A DNA stretch of 64,000 bases from Pontibacter fetidus (GCF_010119545.1 NZ_JAAEAA010000013.1:62001-126000), one strand, 5' to 3'; shown: positions 8,952 through 19,269, numbered from the stretch's first letter. Numbers and translations are program-made. Notes: generated by a model from the letters alone, not told the origin.

Positions 8952-9052
8952 TGCAATTAAATTTTTGTAAATTGCGGCAGGAGAGGCGGTTTATACTTGC
9001 AATTCCTGTCGCATTTATATTTTATATGTTTTCTGTTAAACCTTATTACAAT

Positions 9053-9580
9053 ATGAAACGCATACTTTTTGTTTTTGCAGTTCTTTTAACTTTTGCCACA
9101 GTAGTAGCCTGCGATACCATCGACGATCTGCTTACTTTTTATATAAACGAGGAAGCAACAATAGTTGTAGAATCTAACTTCCCGATAGGCCTGGTGGCTT
9201 TTGACCCTGTAACAGTGCCTACCAACTCCGAAGCTACTTTTAAGAATAACAAGACCCGTGCGGAGCTGGTAAAAGATGTTACCCTCGATAAACTAACCTT
9301 AACTATACCTGAATCCGAAGGTGCGGATTTTGATTTCCTGAAAAGTATAGAGATCTACATTGAAGCCGATGGCCTGGACGAAGTGCGTGTAGCTTACCTG
9401 GAAGAGGTGCCGATGGATGTGAAAACACTGAACATGCGCCTGACCAATGCCAAGCTAGACGAATACCTTAAAAAAGATAGCTACACCATACGTACCAGTG
9501 CTGTGCTGCGCAATACCGTTGTAAAAGATGTAAGCATTAACGCAGCCATGCGCTTTAAAGTAACCGCCGACCCTATTTAA
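9053..9580 (+). CDS. Hypothetical lipoprotein
   Basis: The frame can be opened further upstream (from 8951), but the ATG at 9053 gives a perfect lipoprotein signal: a hydrophobic stretch then VVAC with Cys20. The mature 155 or so residues are acidic and predicted to be beta-rich (TIVVESNFPIGLVAF, KLTLTIPESEG, VRVAYLEEVP). No family was recognised. Its stop overlaps the start of the next gene (TAATG), so it is co-translated with the GroES-like protein. Confidence 0.7.
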   Translation: MKRILFVFAVLLTFATVVACDTIDDLLTFYINEEATIVVESNFPIGLVAFDPVTVPTNSEATFKNNKTRAELVKDVTLDKLTLTIPESEGADFDFLKSIEIYIEADGLDEVRVAYLEEVPMDVKTLNMRLTNAKLDEYLKKDSYTIRTSAVLRNTVVKDVSINAAMRFKVTADPI

Positions 9581-9972
9581 TGCAGCCACTGTCCATGAGA
9601 ATATCGGAAAAGAATAAGCTGGAAAAGATCATTATAGTTGGCGACCGGGTGCTTATAAAACCAAAATCATCGCGGGAGCAAACCAAGAGTGGGTTGTATT
9701 TGCCACCAGGCGTGCAGGAAAAAGAGAAAGTGCAGGAAGGCTACATTATGCGCGTTGGCCCCGGCTACCCTATACCCGCCGACTATAGTTTTGATGAAGA
9801 AGACTGGGACGAAGACAAAGATGACGTGCGCTACATACCGTTGCAGGCCAAAGAAGGCGACCTGGCCATATACCTGCAGCGCGACGCTGTAGAAATAAAC
9901 TATATCGGCGAAAAGTATTTTATAGTTCCGCAGTCGGCAGTGCTGATGCTGGTGCGCGAAGAAGACCTATAG
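9580..9972 (+). CDS. GroES-family co-chaperone-like protein
   Basis: The 130-residue product has the chaperonin-10 core: VGDRVLIKP, SGLYLPPG (the mobile-loop position), a GPGYP turn, EGDLAIY and INYIGEKYFIVPQSAVL. It differs from true GroES (about 95 residues) by an acidic insert around residues 64-78 and by the missing canonical mobile-loop IVLP, so it is probably an accessory paralogue; the main groES is expected with groEL elsewhere. The first ATG overlaps the upstream stop; ATG 9595 is an alternative start five residues later. Confidence 0.8.
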   Translation: MQPLSMRISEKNKLEKIIIVGDRVLIKPKSSREQTKSGLYLPPGVQEKEKVQEGYIMRVGPGYPIPADYSFDEEDWDEDKDDVRYIPLQAKEGDLAIYLQRDAVEINYIGEKYFIVPQSAVLMLVREEDL

Positions 9973-9995
9973 TTTATACTTCTGTTAAAACTGGA

Positions 9996-10027
9996 AGCCA
10001 TGCCGCTGAGGCATGGCTTTTTTATTT
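9996..10027 (+). terminator. Rho-independent terminator
   Basis: Stem AGCCATGCC/GGCATGGCT with a short loop, followed by a run of Ts, 23 bp after the GroES-like gene stop. Confidence 0.85.
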
Positions 10028-10154
10028 TAGAATTTTCTGCTGCCTAAGCAACCATTTACAGGTTTGCTACATCTTTATCTCATTAAGGTTATACTTGGCC
10101 GCAATAAGCGATTACCTTTGCACTTTAGAATAAACATTACGCGCACATACTACT

Positions 10155-12662
10155 ATGAAAAAAAGTTTACAAGCAGCTTTGTTGCTGGTTTTTTGCTGTT
10201 TACTATCTTTCCTGCCGGGCACGCACGCGGTGGCGCAATCAGCTAAACAACCGCAGCCCACTGCTCCTAAAAAAGAACTCTCAGCATTACGGGTAACCGC
10301 TACTCCTAAAATAGATGGGGTACTTGATGAGCCGGAATGGCAGCAGGCCCAGATCGGGACAGACTTTATCCAGAACAGGCCAAACCCGGGCCCAAAAGAA
10401 AAATACCCGACACAAGTAAAAGTAATGTATGATGATGCCGCCATCTACATTGGTGCCGTAATGCAGGAAGTGTCGCCTGACAGTATCTTTAAAAGTTTGA
10501 GCGGCCGTGACGACACTGGTAATGCCGACTGGTTTGGTGTCTTTCTGGATACATACAATGACGAAATTAATGGTTACGGCTTTTTTGTAACACCCGCAGG
10601 TGTGCAGTTAGACTCCCGTTATTCCTCGAATGGCGAAGACTTTAGCTGGAACGCGGTGTGGGAAAGCAATGCAACAATACAAGGCAGCAGCTGGGTGGTT
10701 GAAATGAAGATACCTTATTCTGCTATCCGTTTCAGTGAGCGACCAGAACAGCTGTGGGGCCTAAACTTTATGCGTAACCGCCAGGCCCGCCGTAAAGGCT
10801 ATTTCTGGAACCACGTAGAGCCCTCTAAAGACGGTTTCGTAAACCAGTGGGGTTTGTTAAAAGGCATTAAAGAAATAACACCACCTGTGCGCTTGTCCTT
10901 TACGCCTTATGTTTCGGCCAATGCCGAACGCTTCCCGACTGGCGCAAGCGAAGGCGCAGGCGAAAAATATAAAGAAGACGTTAAGTTTAGCGGTGGCATG
11001 GACCTGAAGTATGGCATCAGCGATGCGTTTACCCTGGATATGACCCTGATCCCGGATTTCAGCCAGGTAAAATCAGATAACCAGGTGCTTAATCTTTCAC
11101 CGTTCGAGATTCAGTATAACGAGAACCGTCCATTTTTTATGGAAGGTACAGAGCTGTTTAATAAAGGCAATTTTCTGTACTCCAGGAGGATAGGCGCTAG
11201 GCCTATACATTTCTACGATGTTCAGAGAGACTTGCCCGAACATACGGTAATAAAGGAAAACCCTGGTGCAACTAAAATGATAAACGGTACCAAGGTATCG
11301 GGCCGTACCAAATCCGGGCTTGGTGTAGGGGTATTTAACGTAGTGGTGGGGCGTGCATATGCCACCTTGCGCGATACCATTACCGGCGCCGAGTTTGAGC
11401 GCGAAACCCAGCCCCTTACAAACTATAACGTAACCGTACTGGACCAGACCCTGAAAAACAACTCCTACGTAACGTTTGTAAACACCAATGTTATGCGACA
11501 GGGCAGTACCTACGATGCCAACCTGAGCGCCTTTCTGTTCAGGTTAAATACAAAAGGAAACAAGTACGCGATAGATGGCAAGGTTGCGCTTAGCCAGCAA
11601 TACCATACCGATGATACCAAATTAGGCTATACTTACTCGATAGGTGCAGGCAAAACCAGTGGTAATTTTACCTATAACTTAAACCATACTATAAAATCAG
11701 ATACCTATAACCCCAACGACTTAGGTATAAATTTTCAGGATAACCTGATTGAAGAGAACCTTTATCTGCAGTACAACATTTACCAACCCTTCTGGAAACT
11801 GCTGAACATGAACAGTAGCATCGGGGCGGTCTATTCGCAGCGCTACGATACCGGCGACTTTCAGAATTTCTTTATCTATAGTAACCTGAATGCAACGTTT
11901 AAGAATTTTGTGAATGCAGGTTTATTCGCTAACCTGGAGCCTGTTAAAACCTATGACCACTATGAAGCCCGCGTACCTGGCTGGTTTTATGAGTACCCTA
12001 GAAACTATAGTGCAGGAGGGTATATCTCTACCAACTATAGTAAAAAGTTTGCCCTTGATATAAGTGCTGATTACCGCTGGTTTGATGAGAATGATCGCCA
12101 GAATTTTGGTTTCTCTATTTCGCCACGTTTCCGCCCTAACGATAAACTGCTGCTTCTGTATAGTTTCTCAAATGGTTTGAGAGTAAGTGAAGTTGGTTTT
12201 GCGGATATGCATGAAGGAAAGATCATCTTCGGGACACGCGACGTTGACAATGTATCGAACAGTGTGGAGCTACAATATGTGTTTAATAACAAAATGTCGC
12301 TTAACCTGCGGGCATGGCATAACTGGTCAAAAGCTGAGTTTGAGACTTTTTACGAGCTGCTTGATAACGGTAAGCTGGTTCCTTCAGATTTTAAAAAGGA
12401 AAACGCCTCCGTAGCGCTTGACAAAAATTTCAACTCTTTTAACATGGACCTGGAGTATTCGTGGTGGTTTGCACCGGGTAGCCAGTTATCCATTGTGTTC
12501 AAAGACGCGTTCTTGGAATATGGCGACACTCTTAAGCCACGCTATTTCGATAACATAAACCACACGTTCAGCTCACCGCAGTCTAACATGCTTTCGGTTA
12601 AGCTGCTCTACTACATCGATTACCTGACCGTGAAGAATAAACTAACCAAAAGCAAAGTATAA
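10155..12662 (+). CDS. DUF5916 outer-membrane protein with N-terminal CBM9-like domain
   Basis: The 835-residue product has a signal peptide (about 1-28). A family-9 carbohydrate-binding-like module follows (about 38-235; PKIDGVLDEPEW, DAAIYIGAVM, WNAVWES, VEMKIPYSAIRF). Last comes a long region of alternating strands that looks like an outer-membrane beta-barrel (about 250-835). This arrangement is the DUF5916 family, common in Bacteroidota and of unproven function; DPP/peptidase roles are sometimes annotated without evidence. A -7 box (TACCTTTG, 10113-10120) lies 34 bp upstream of the start. The gene is monocistronic and ends in a bidirectional terminator. Confidence 0.85.
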   Translation: MKKSLQAALLLVFCCLLSFLPGTHAVAQSAKQPQPTAPKKELSALRVTATPKIDGVLDEPEWQQAQIGTDFIQNRPNPGPKEKYPTQVKVMYDDAAIYIGAVMQEVSPDSIFKSLSGRDDTGNADWFGVFLDTYNDEINGYGFFVTPAGVQLDSRYSSNGEDFSWNAVWESNATIQGSSWVVEMKIPYSAIRFSERPEQLWGLNFMRNRQARRKGYFWNHVEPSKDGFVNQWGLLKGIKEITPPVRLSFTPYVSANAERFPTGASEGAGEKYKEDVKFSGGMDLKYGISDAFTLDMTLIPDFSQVKSDNQVLNLSPFEIQYNENRPFFMEGTELFNKGNFLYSRRIGARPIHFYDVQRDLPEHTVIKENPGATKMINGTKVSGRTKSGLGVGVFNVVVGRAYATLRDTITGAEFERETQPLTNYNVTVLDQTLKNNSYVTFVNTNVMRQGSTYDANLSAFLFRLNTKGNKYAIDGKVALSQQYHTDDTKLGYTYSIGAGKTSGNFTYNLNHTIKSDTYNPNDLGINFQDNLIEENLYLQYNIYQPFWKLLNMNSSIGAVYSQRYDTGDFQNFFIYSNLNATFKNFVNAGLFANLEPVKTYDHYEARVPGWFYEYPRNYSAGGYISTNYSKKFALDISADYRWFDENDRQNFGFSISPRFRPNDKLLLLYSFSNGLRVSEVGFADMHEGKIIFGTRDVDNVSNSVELQYVFNNKMSLNLRAWHNWSKAEFETFYELLDNGKLVPSDFKKENASVALDKNFNSFNMDLEYSWWFAPGSQLSIVFKDAFLEYGDTLKPRYFDNINHTFSSPQSNMLSVKLLYYIDYLTVKNKLTKSKV

Positions 12663-12732
12663 TCTATAGTTAGTACGCATAAGTAGCTATAGTTTACACT
12701 TCCGGATTTTTTGAAAACGATTATATGTAACT

Positions 12733-12762
12733 AAAAAGGCTCTGATAATTCAGAGCCTTTTT
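12733..12762. terminator. Bidirectional Rho-independent terminator
   Basis: A 13-bp perfect stem, AAAAAGGCTCTGA with its complement, encloses a TAAT loop. It is flanked by T and A runs and lies between the convergent DUF5916 and subtilase genes. Confidence 0.95.
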
Positions 12763-12788
12763 GTTTGGGTTATAGTTTATAGTTTGGT

Positions 12789-15700
12789 TTAGCGCTGTAT
12801 CACTATTCGTTTCACAATCACTTCATCATTCTTCTGTATGCGAACCATGTATATGCCTGATGCTACCCCGGCAAGGTTTACCTGTGCTTCGTACTGGCCG
12901 TTATAGTTGCTTATTTCGCCTGTACGCAGGGTATTGCCCAGCATATCGTGCACAGCAAATGTTACCACATCTTTAAGTTCCAATTCGCCTTCCAGGGTAA
13001 ATAAGCCGTCGGCGCTTGGGTTCGGGTATACTATAAACTCCTTGCCAAGTATAGTTTTCCCGGCTTTATGTACAAAGTTATAGTTTACTGCCTTTTCTGA
13101 TAAGCAACCGTCTTTCTGCACTTCAACTGTATAAACACCGCTTTCGGTTGGCTCCAATACCTGTGCTGTTGCCCCTACTATGGCGGTGCCATTACGGTAC
13201 CACTGGTTACCTTCTGCTGCGCTGGAGTGTAACTTATGGCCTTCGCGGGTCACTATAGGTTGGGTTAACGGTGTAGCACCTTTTATTTGTACCTGCACAC
13301 GGTTGCTTGGGCAACCAAGGGCTTTCACCTTAAGGTCGTAGAAATAATAGTAGTAGGTATTGGTGTTGGTAGTAGCAGAGTTGCCTGTAATCTGGAACAC
13401 ATTCGGTATGCCCATCGGGTAAGGTACAGCAGACTCGTTGTTTCGGTAAATAGTAGCTCCGTCTTCGTAATCGATCGCAATTCTGTAGTCGCCGGCAGCA
13501 GGTAATACCAATCCCAGGTAGTAAACTTCCCCTTGGTCTGCAGGGTCATTTTCTACTGGTCCTGCAGCTTCGGTGGTGCGGGTAGCTGTTACGTTCAGTG
13601 TTTTTACAGATACGGCAGCGTTGTCCTGGTTAAACACCGTGAACGTTATTTTGCCACTATGTCCGATATAAAGACGAGCTGTTTCCAGCATCATTGGTGC
13701 CGAAGCTTTTACATACACATCCGGGTCAAATGCATTATAGCCGCCCTTGCTTAGGTCGTTTTTAGTTTTGTATCCTACAGTGCTGCTAAAATCGTTAAGG
13801 GCAGCAAACATAGTAGCGCCTACTTTAGATACCGGGTATAACAGTTGGTTGCCGGCAGCCACAGGGTTTGCATCGGTAGCTGCGTTGTACCAGTAAATAG
13901 TGCCGTTGCCAGTACCTGTTAACGAGAAATTAGGATCGTTGCCGCAACGGAAAACAGAAGCCTGTGGCGCAGCTTCGGGGTTGCCTACCGAGAAACTAAA
14001 GCTTGCTTCATTATTGCTGGTTTGTACATCGCCCTGCAGTGTTGCCAAGCCAGTTAGCTCATATGTTGCGCCGGCTTCGGTAGCAAAAGAGGTAAGGGTA
14101 ACTTCGCCTACGCGCGATGGATTTATAGTTCCTTTATAAACGCCTGTCAGTTGGGTAAGCTCCGCACCATTTTTACGAACCGTTACTTTTACCGGTATGT
14201 TGCTTTGCGGTAGCATGCCGTTGTTACGGATCTTAACCTGAATTGCCTGAGCAGGGTTGGCACATACTGCTTGTGTTGCCGGGGCTACACTTAGCGTAGC
14301 CACATCTTTTCCGGGCTTGTTTAGTTGCACCAGGTAGTCCTGCGTTTCGCCTTTGGCATAGCTGCCGCACGGGCTTATAGTTGATGCTTCAGTTGTTTCT
14401 GATAACACCACACGCATACGTACTTTATTGCCTGTAGCTACAGTTGCAGGCACAGCGATAGAAGCCGAAATGGTTGTGTTATCAGTTACTACACCTGATG
14501 TGGCTACCAATTCGCCTGTATCTTCAAAACTGCCATTCCCGTTCCAGTCTATAAACACTTTAGCCATTTTGGCAGCGTTAGCGGTGCAGGTACCAGGTGT
14601 TAAACTTATAGTTTTAGTTTGGCCAGCCTCTAACGCGAATAAGGTCTCTGTAAAATCTGAATACGTAGTGCAGCCTGCCGAGCGCGACGGAGAAATGGTA
14701 ACGCCGTCAATAGCTATAGTTTCGATAGTAGCGCCCTGGTCTGAAGTAGGAGCAGAGGCACAATAAGCTGCACCACCCACGCCACTGGCTACAATAGAAT
14801 AGGCTTGCGGACCACGTACTAATGTACCTTTATGCGCGATTTGGATCTTGTATGTTTCGCCTGGTACGGCATTGGCAATAAATACCTGCTCTACGTTATC
14901 CAGTTTGTTATCGCCGGTTGTGGCTGCACTTGCCGGACTTTCAGGGGTTAATACCCAGGGCTTATAAGTAGTGTTTTTATGAAGTATACGCAGGTCCAGG
15001 TCGTTGATCAGGCGCGGTGTTCTGTTGTTAAGTACATTTGTGTTTACTGCAAGGGGAGTAGCTTCCGGGTCTGTCCAGGCTATAGTTACTACAAGCGGGC
15101 CTGCACCAGAGGCAACCACATCAAACGTATACATATCGCCTTGCTGTAGCTGGCGTTCTTCCAGCAGGTGTTTGTAAACCGGTTTTGCCATCGATTTAAA
15201 ATCAGAAATAACAGCAGCCGCACGGCCCATATTCAGTATTCCCCAGCCAAAAATATAATCGGGTCCAGGGTTAGTGCCGGCTTCATCGGCAGTGTGTATT
15301 ACGAGCGCCTTAAGTGTGGCTGACCGCATCTTGTTGCCGTTCATTACATTAGCATAATGCTCTTGTAACAGTAACAACGAACCTGATACGTTTGGAGCAG
15401 CCATAGAAGTGCCGCTGTAAGTGGCATAAGCATTATCGCTGGTACTGATTGAGGATAGCAGGTCCACGCCATTTCCAACTATATCCGGCTTAATGCGGCC
15501 ATCATCGGTTGGCCCCCAGCTACTAAACGTAGATATTTTGACATCAGAAGACTGCATATACCCATCAGAGATGGCGTCTACTGCACCAACAGTAAGTATA
15601 TTTTTAGCATTGCCGTAGGTTGAAATGATATCATAGCCATTGTTGCTACTGATGTTCTCACGCATACTTACCAACTCAAAGGTACCGCTGTTAGTGCGGC

Positions 15701-16562
15701 GGTAATACGATTCGCCATCTCTTGGGCCTGTTTCGCCACGGTTATTACCAGATGATTTTACCATCAAGTAATAAGGTGCTTCAAAGGCTATTTTATCCCA
15801 TTGGGCAGCACTGTTGTCGTAATACCCAAACTTATAGTCTTCGGTGGCGCTTACGGCCTGGTAACCCCACCATTCCCAATACGGGTCTACGGGTGTACCT
15901 TTCCGGGTAGAGTTATAGCGCCAGCCACTGATAGAACCATACGAGTGGTTTGAAACCAGCAGGTTTGGAGCAGCTGCCGCCATTTCAGATACATCGCTGT
16001 TAAAGTCGTAAGCTAAAAGCGATTTGGCAGCGTAGGCCATACCTTTGGCCAGCAGGTTTACGCCGCTTGCTACCATAGTTCCGGCTACGTGAGTTGCATG
16101 GTCGCTTGCTTCGGCTGGTGTATCTTTCTGCACAATTCGTCCGGTCAGTTCCTGGTGCGAGCCACGCACACGGCCTCCATCCCAAATAGCCAGTTTATCT
16201 TTTACGTTAGAGCCTGCACCACTTAGGGTAAGACCCAACGCACCTCCTGCCCATACCTGGTCGGTACCTACTGTGGCAGCCGCACGTGCATTGTTATCGG
16301 TAATAAAATAGATAGGTAGTCCGTTAGTATCAAGGCCCTGCAGGGAAACGTGGCGCCCATCTGGAAACGTTTTTTCCACAACCCAACCATGTTTTTTTGC
16401 CAGTTTAAGTGCTTTCGTCCTGTTGGCTTTGTAGTCTTTTGCTGCTGCTGCGGCAAACCTGCCCAGTTCTTTTGTGTTAGTGCGTACTTCCTGTTGTTGG
16501 GCAATGGCCGAAGTGGCTGAAGCCAGGGCAACCGCGGTTACCCAAAGGCGTAATCTTCTCAT
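12789..16562 (-). CDS. Secreted subtilisin-like serine protease with GEVED domain and T9SS sorting domain
   Basis: The 1257-residue protein has a signal peptide (1-21) and a short pro-region (about 22-95). The S8 peptidase domain has the triad Asp128 (LAIWDGG), His155 (DHATHVAG) and Ser386 (SGTSMAAP), with oxyanion Asn273 in SGNNRG. A proprotein-convertase-like beta domain follows (about 460-590), then a GEVED domain with the WNGNGSFEDTGE signature, a CARDB-like segment and an adhesion-type region. The C-terminal type-A sorting domain (last 85 or so residues; VYPNPSADG ... GIYMVRI ... KRIVIQR) targets it through the type IX secretion system to the cell surface or medium. Likely a nutritional or processing protease; the substrate is unknown. 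Confidence 0.93.
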   Translation of the reverse strand: MRRLRLWVTAVALASATSAIAQQQEVRTNTKELGRFAAAAAKDYKANRTKALKLAKKHGWVVEKTFPDGRHVSLQGLDTNGLPIYFITDNNARAAATVGTDQVWAGGALGLTLSGAGSNVKDKLAIWDGGRVRGSHQELTGRIVQKDTPAEASDHATHVAGTMVASGVNLLAKGMAYAAKSLLAYDFNSDVSEMAAAAPNLLVSNHSYGSISGWRYNSTRKGTPVDPYWEWWGYQAVSATEDYKFGYYDNSAAQWDKIAFEAPYYLMVKSSGNNRGETGPRDGESYYRRTNSGTFELVSMRENISSNNGYDIISTYGNAKNILTVGAVDAISDGYMQSSDVKISTFSSWGPTDDGRIKPDIVGNGVDLLSSISTSDNAYATYSGTSMAAPNVSGSLLLLQEHYANVMNGNKMRSATLKALVIHTADEAGTNPGPDYIFGWGILNMGRAAAVISDFKSMAKPVYKHLLEERQLQQGDMYTFDVVASGAGPLVVTIAWTDPEATPLAVNTNVLNNRTPRLINDLDLRILHKNTTYKPWVLTPESPASAATTGDNKLDNVEQVFIANAVPGETYKIQIAHKGTLVRGPQAYSIVASGVGGAAYCASAPTSDQGATIETIAIDGVTISPSRSAGCTTYSDFTETLFALEAGQTKTISLTPGTCTANAAKMAKVFIDWNGNGSFEDTGELVATSGVVTDNTTISASIAVPATVATGNKVRMRVVLSETTEASTISPCGSYAKGETQDYLVQLNKPGKDVATLSVAPATQAVCANPAQAIQVKIRNNGMLPQSNIPVKVTVRKNGAELTQLTGVYKGTINPSRVGEVTLTSFATEAGATYELTGLATLQGDVQTSNNEASFSFSVGNPEAAPQASVFRCGNDPNFSLTGTGNGTIYWYNAATDANPVAAGNQLLYPVSKVGATMFAALNDFSSTVGYKTKNDLSKGGYNAFDPDVYVKASAPMMLETARLYIGHSGKITFTVFNQDNAAVSVKTLNVTATRTTEAAGPVENDPADQGEVYYLGLVLPAAGDYRIAIDYEDGATIYRNNESAVPYPMGIPNVFQITGNSATTNTNTYYYYFYDLKVKALGCPSNRVQVQIKGATPLTQPIVTREGHKLHSSAAEGNQWYRNGTAIVGATAQVLEPTESGVYTVEVQKDGCLSEKAVNYNFVHKAGKTILGKEFIVYPNPSADGLFTLEGELELKDVVTFAVHDMLGNTLRTGEISNYNGQYEAQVNLAGVASGIYMVRIQKNDEVIVKRIVIQR

Positions 16563-16688
16563 AAAATGGTAAAAGTTGTAGTCGTGTGTGCTTTAAAGTT
16601 AAACTAAAAGCGCTTTAAAGCCAAAGCAGTTCAGGCGTTGTTATAATAAAAATTAGATGTTATAACATTGTTGTAGTGGTGATAAACA

Positions 16689-16718
16689 AAAAAGCACCGG
16701 CCATAACCGGTGCTTTTT
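16689..16718 (-). terminator. Rho-independent terminator of hemB
   Basis: A 12-bp stem (AAAAAGCACCGG and its complement) has a 6-nt loop. Read on the minus strand it is followed by a T run, about 20 bp after the hemB stop. Confidence 0.9.
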
Positions 16719-16738
16719 AAACTATAGGTAAGGATCTG

Positions 16739-17713
16739 TTATCTACGGATATACTGAGCGTATTCTTTGGCAAAGTAAGTAAGTATAACATCGGCACCTG
16801 CGCGCTTTATACTTGTAAGCACTTCTACCATGGCTTTTTCGCCATCTATCCAGCCGTTTTGGGCAGCTGCTTTTACCATAGCATACTCGCCGCTGATGTT
16901 ATAGGCCGCAATTGGCAGATTAGAATTATCGCGGAGCAGTTTAATGATATCGAGGTAAGCCAGGGCTGGTTTTACCATCAAAAAGTCTGCGCCTTCCTGG
17001 GTATCGAGTTCGGCTTCTATCAGGGCTTCGCGGCTGTTGGCAAAGTTCATCTGGTAAGTTTTTTTGTCACCTTTTTTAGGAGCAGAGTCCAGGGCATCGC
17101 GGAACGGACCGTAAAACGAGCTGGCATACTTGGCTGTGTAGCTCATGATGCCTACTTTATGGTAACCGGCAGTGTCCAGCACTTTGCGGATGTGGGCCAC
17201 GCGACCATCCATCATATCAGAAGGACCAACTATATCGGCACCGGCCTGTGCTTGTACCAGAGCCATTTTGCCTAATACTTCCAGCGTTTCGTCGTTCAGA
17301 ATCTCGCCATTCTCAACTATGCCATCATGCCCGTCCGAACTATAAGGGTCCAGGGCTACGTCGGTCATCAGCACCACATCCGGAAAGTTTCGTTTTATTT
17401 CGCGTATCGCTCTCGGGAACAGGCCATCCGGGTTCATGCTTTCGGAGCCCGTTTTGTCTTTCAGTTGCTCGGGGATGCTGGCAAACGGGGCAAAGGCTTT
17501 TACGCCCAGTTCTACGCAGCTGTTCACTTCTTCTAAAAGGGTATCGATGGAGAAGCGGTTAATGCCAGGCATAGAGCTGATCTCTATTTTCTTGTTCTGG
17601 CCTTCAATTATAAATAGCGGAAAAATGAAGTCGTTCAGGCCCAGTGTGGTTTCTTCTACCATGTTCCGGATAACTTCGCTCTGACGGTTACGTCGTGGTC
17701 TTCTGGTTATCAT
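16739..17713 (-). CDS. hemB: Delta-aminolevulinic acid dehydratase (porphobilinogen synthase)
   Basis: The enzyme condenses two 5-aminolevulinate molecules to porphobilinogen in haem biosynthesis (cytoplasm, octamer). Both Schiff-base lysines are present: Lys195 in SYTAKYAS and Lys248 in MVKPALAY. In the metal region the usual zinc Cys triad is replaced by Ala/Asp (TDVALDPYSSDGHDG at about 117-131), so this belongs to the Mg2+-type rather than the active-site Zn2+ class. Length (324) is normal. It is monocistronic with its own terminator. Confidence 0.96.
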   Translation of the reverse strand: MITRRPRRNRQSEVIRNMVEETTLGLNDFIFPLFIIEGQNKKIEISSMPGINRFSIDTLLEEVNSCVELGVKAFAPFASIPEQLKDKTGSESMNPDGLFPRAIREIKRNFPDVVLMTDVALDPYSSDGHDGIVENGEILNDETLEVLGKMALVQAQAGADIVGPSDMMDGRVAHIRKVLDTAGYHKVGIMSYTAKYASSFYGPFRDALDSAPKKGDKKTYQMNFANSREALIEAELDTQEGADFLMVKPALAYLDIIKLLRDNSNLPIAAYNISGEYAMVKAAAQNGWIDGEKAMVEVLTSIKRAGADVILTYFAKEYAQYIRR

Positions 17714-17850
17714 ATCTATAGGAAATAACTATAAAAAGCTTGTAAATCAAAGTGCTGCAAAGGTACAGGTTTATTGCTGATTGTTGAAGGAGTAAATTGT
17801 TTTAATCCTGCTGCAGTACAAAAAACAAGACGTGGCATGCAATTGTTTTA

Positions 17851-17888
17851 AACTATAAAAGCGGCACAGAGGCGCCGCTTTTATAGTT
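17851..17888 (-). terminator. Terminator of rocD whose arms carry paired AACTATA words
   Basis: A 15-bp perfect stem (17851-17865 with 17874-17888) has an 8-nt loop, GC-rich at the top and A/T-rich at the base. Its outer 7 bp on each side are AACTATA and TATAGTT, so the hairpin base is an inverted pair of the iterated motif. This is reminiscent of how uptake sequences form terminators in Neisseria and Haemophilus. Confidence 0.85.
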
Positions 17889-17909
17889 TATAGTTTAAGC
17901 TATAGTTGC

Positions 17910-19151
17910 TTAAAAATTCATCAGTACGGTTTCGATAATATCGCAGCACTCGTTTAGCTGCTCTTCAGTTATAACCAACGGCGGCGCAAAACGAATAATG
18001 TCGCCGTGGGTTGGCTTGGCCAGCAGCCCATGTTCCATCAGCTTTACGCAAACGTCCCAAGCAGTACGGCCATCCACAGTTGGCTCGATGATGATGGCGT
18101 TCAGCAGGCCGCGTCCGCGTACCAGGGTTACCAGTTCCGGGCGCTCAAGTTTTATTTGCTCCATCCGCTGGCGGAAGATGTGGCCCAGTTTATGCGCATT
18201 TTCGGTCAGGTTTTCATCTTTTATAACATCCAGGGCGGCCATGGCAACGGCTGCTGCCAACGGGTTACCACCAAACGTAGAGCCATGCTCGCCTGGCTGT
18301 ATACATAGCATGATGTCGTCGTTAGCAAGCACACACGAAACCGGCAGCACACCACCTGACAAGGCTTTACCAAGTATCAGGATATCAGCTTTTACATCAT
18401 CGTAATAAGTAGCCAGTAATTTTCCGGTGCGGGCAATGCCGGTCTGTATCTCGTCGGCTATAAACAGCACATTATATTCTTTGCAAAGGGCATGGCATTT
18501 CGCCAGGTAGCCTTCATCCGGAACCATTACGCCCGCTTCGCCCTGTATAGGCTCTACTAAAAAGCCACAAACATTCGGGTTCTCTTTCAGGGCAAGTTCT
18601 AAGGCATCGGCATCGTTGTAAGGTATTACTTTGTAGCCCGGCATGTATGGCCCAAAGCCTTTGGTAGAATCAGGGTCGGTGGAGAAGGAAATGATACCGG
18701 TGGTGCGGCCATGGAAGTTATGCTCTACAACTATGATTTCGGCAGAGTTTGGTGCTAATCCTTTTTTAACATATCCCCACTTGCGCGCCAGTTTTATAGC
18801 AGTTTCTACGGCTTCGGCACCTGAGTTCATGTACAAAGACTTGTCGTAGCCGAAATACTCGCAGATATACTTTTCGGCAATGCCCAGCTTATCGTTATAA
18901 AAAGCTCTGGAGGTAAGCGTAAGTTGCTGAGCCTGCTCGGTTAGGGCATTTATAATGCGTGGGTGGCAATGGCCCTGGTTCACGGCGCTGTACGCCGACA
19001 GAAAATCGTAGTAATGTTTGCCTTCTACATCCCAAAGGTGCACGCCTTCGCCGCGGGTAAGTACAACGGGTAGCGGATGGTAATTATGGGCGCCATATTT
19101 GTGCTCAATGTCTATGGCTTCCTGGCTCGAGGTAATGCTCTGTGTGTTCAT
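17910..19151 (-). CDS. rocD: Ornithine--oxo-acid aminotransferase
   Basis: A 413-residue class-III PLP aminotransferase, matching ornithine delta-aminotransferase (ornithine + 2-oxoglutarate to glutamate-semialdehyde + glutamate). The PLP lysine is Lys262 (LGKALSGG). Other family signs are [13 protein letters not shown] (about 52-64), the substrate-site region near Tyr85, the HNFHGRT block near 144-150 and ADEIQTG (cofactor Asp in 232-238). It links arginine breakdown to proline and glutamate; an arginase-family gene lies 0.8 kb away on the other strand, a plausible but unproven functional pairing. It is a single-gene unit. Confidence 0.93.
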   Translation of the reverse strand: MNTQSITSSQEAIDIEHKYGAHNYHPLPVVLTRGEGVHLWDVEGKHYYDFLSAYSAVNQGHCHPRIINALTEQAQQLTLTSRAFYNDKLGIAEKYICEYFGYDKSLYMNSGAEAVETAIKLARKWGYVKKGLAPNSAEIIVVEHNFHGRTTGIISFSTDPDSTKGFGPYMPGYKVIPYNDADALELALKENPNVCGFLVEPIQGEAGVMVPDEGYLAKCHALCKEYNVLFIADEIQTGIARTGKLLATYYDDVKADILILGKALSGGVLPVSCVLANDDIMLCIQPGEHGSTFGGNPLAAAVAMAALDVIKDENLTENAHKLGHIFRQRMEQIKLERPELVTLVRGRGLLNAIIIEPTVDGRTAWDVCVKLMEHGLLAKPTHGDIIRFAPPLVITEEQLNECCDIIETVLMNF

Positions 19152-19269
19152 AGTTTAAAGGTAAGCTCTTGTGGTGGCGCGGGTGTACCGTTGCCGTTAT
19201 ACTTTTACACAAAATATAATTTATAGTTGTAAATGTAATAAAAGCTAGCCTGAATTAAAACTGTGCTGC

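Noticed and set aside
8951-9052. Longer start for the lipoprotein at 9053
   Set aside because: The upstream extension would put a second hydrophobic stretch before a perfect lipoprotein signal; ATG 9053 gives the standard signal.
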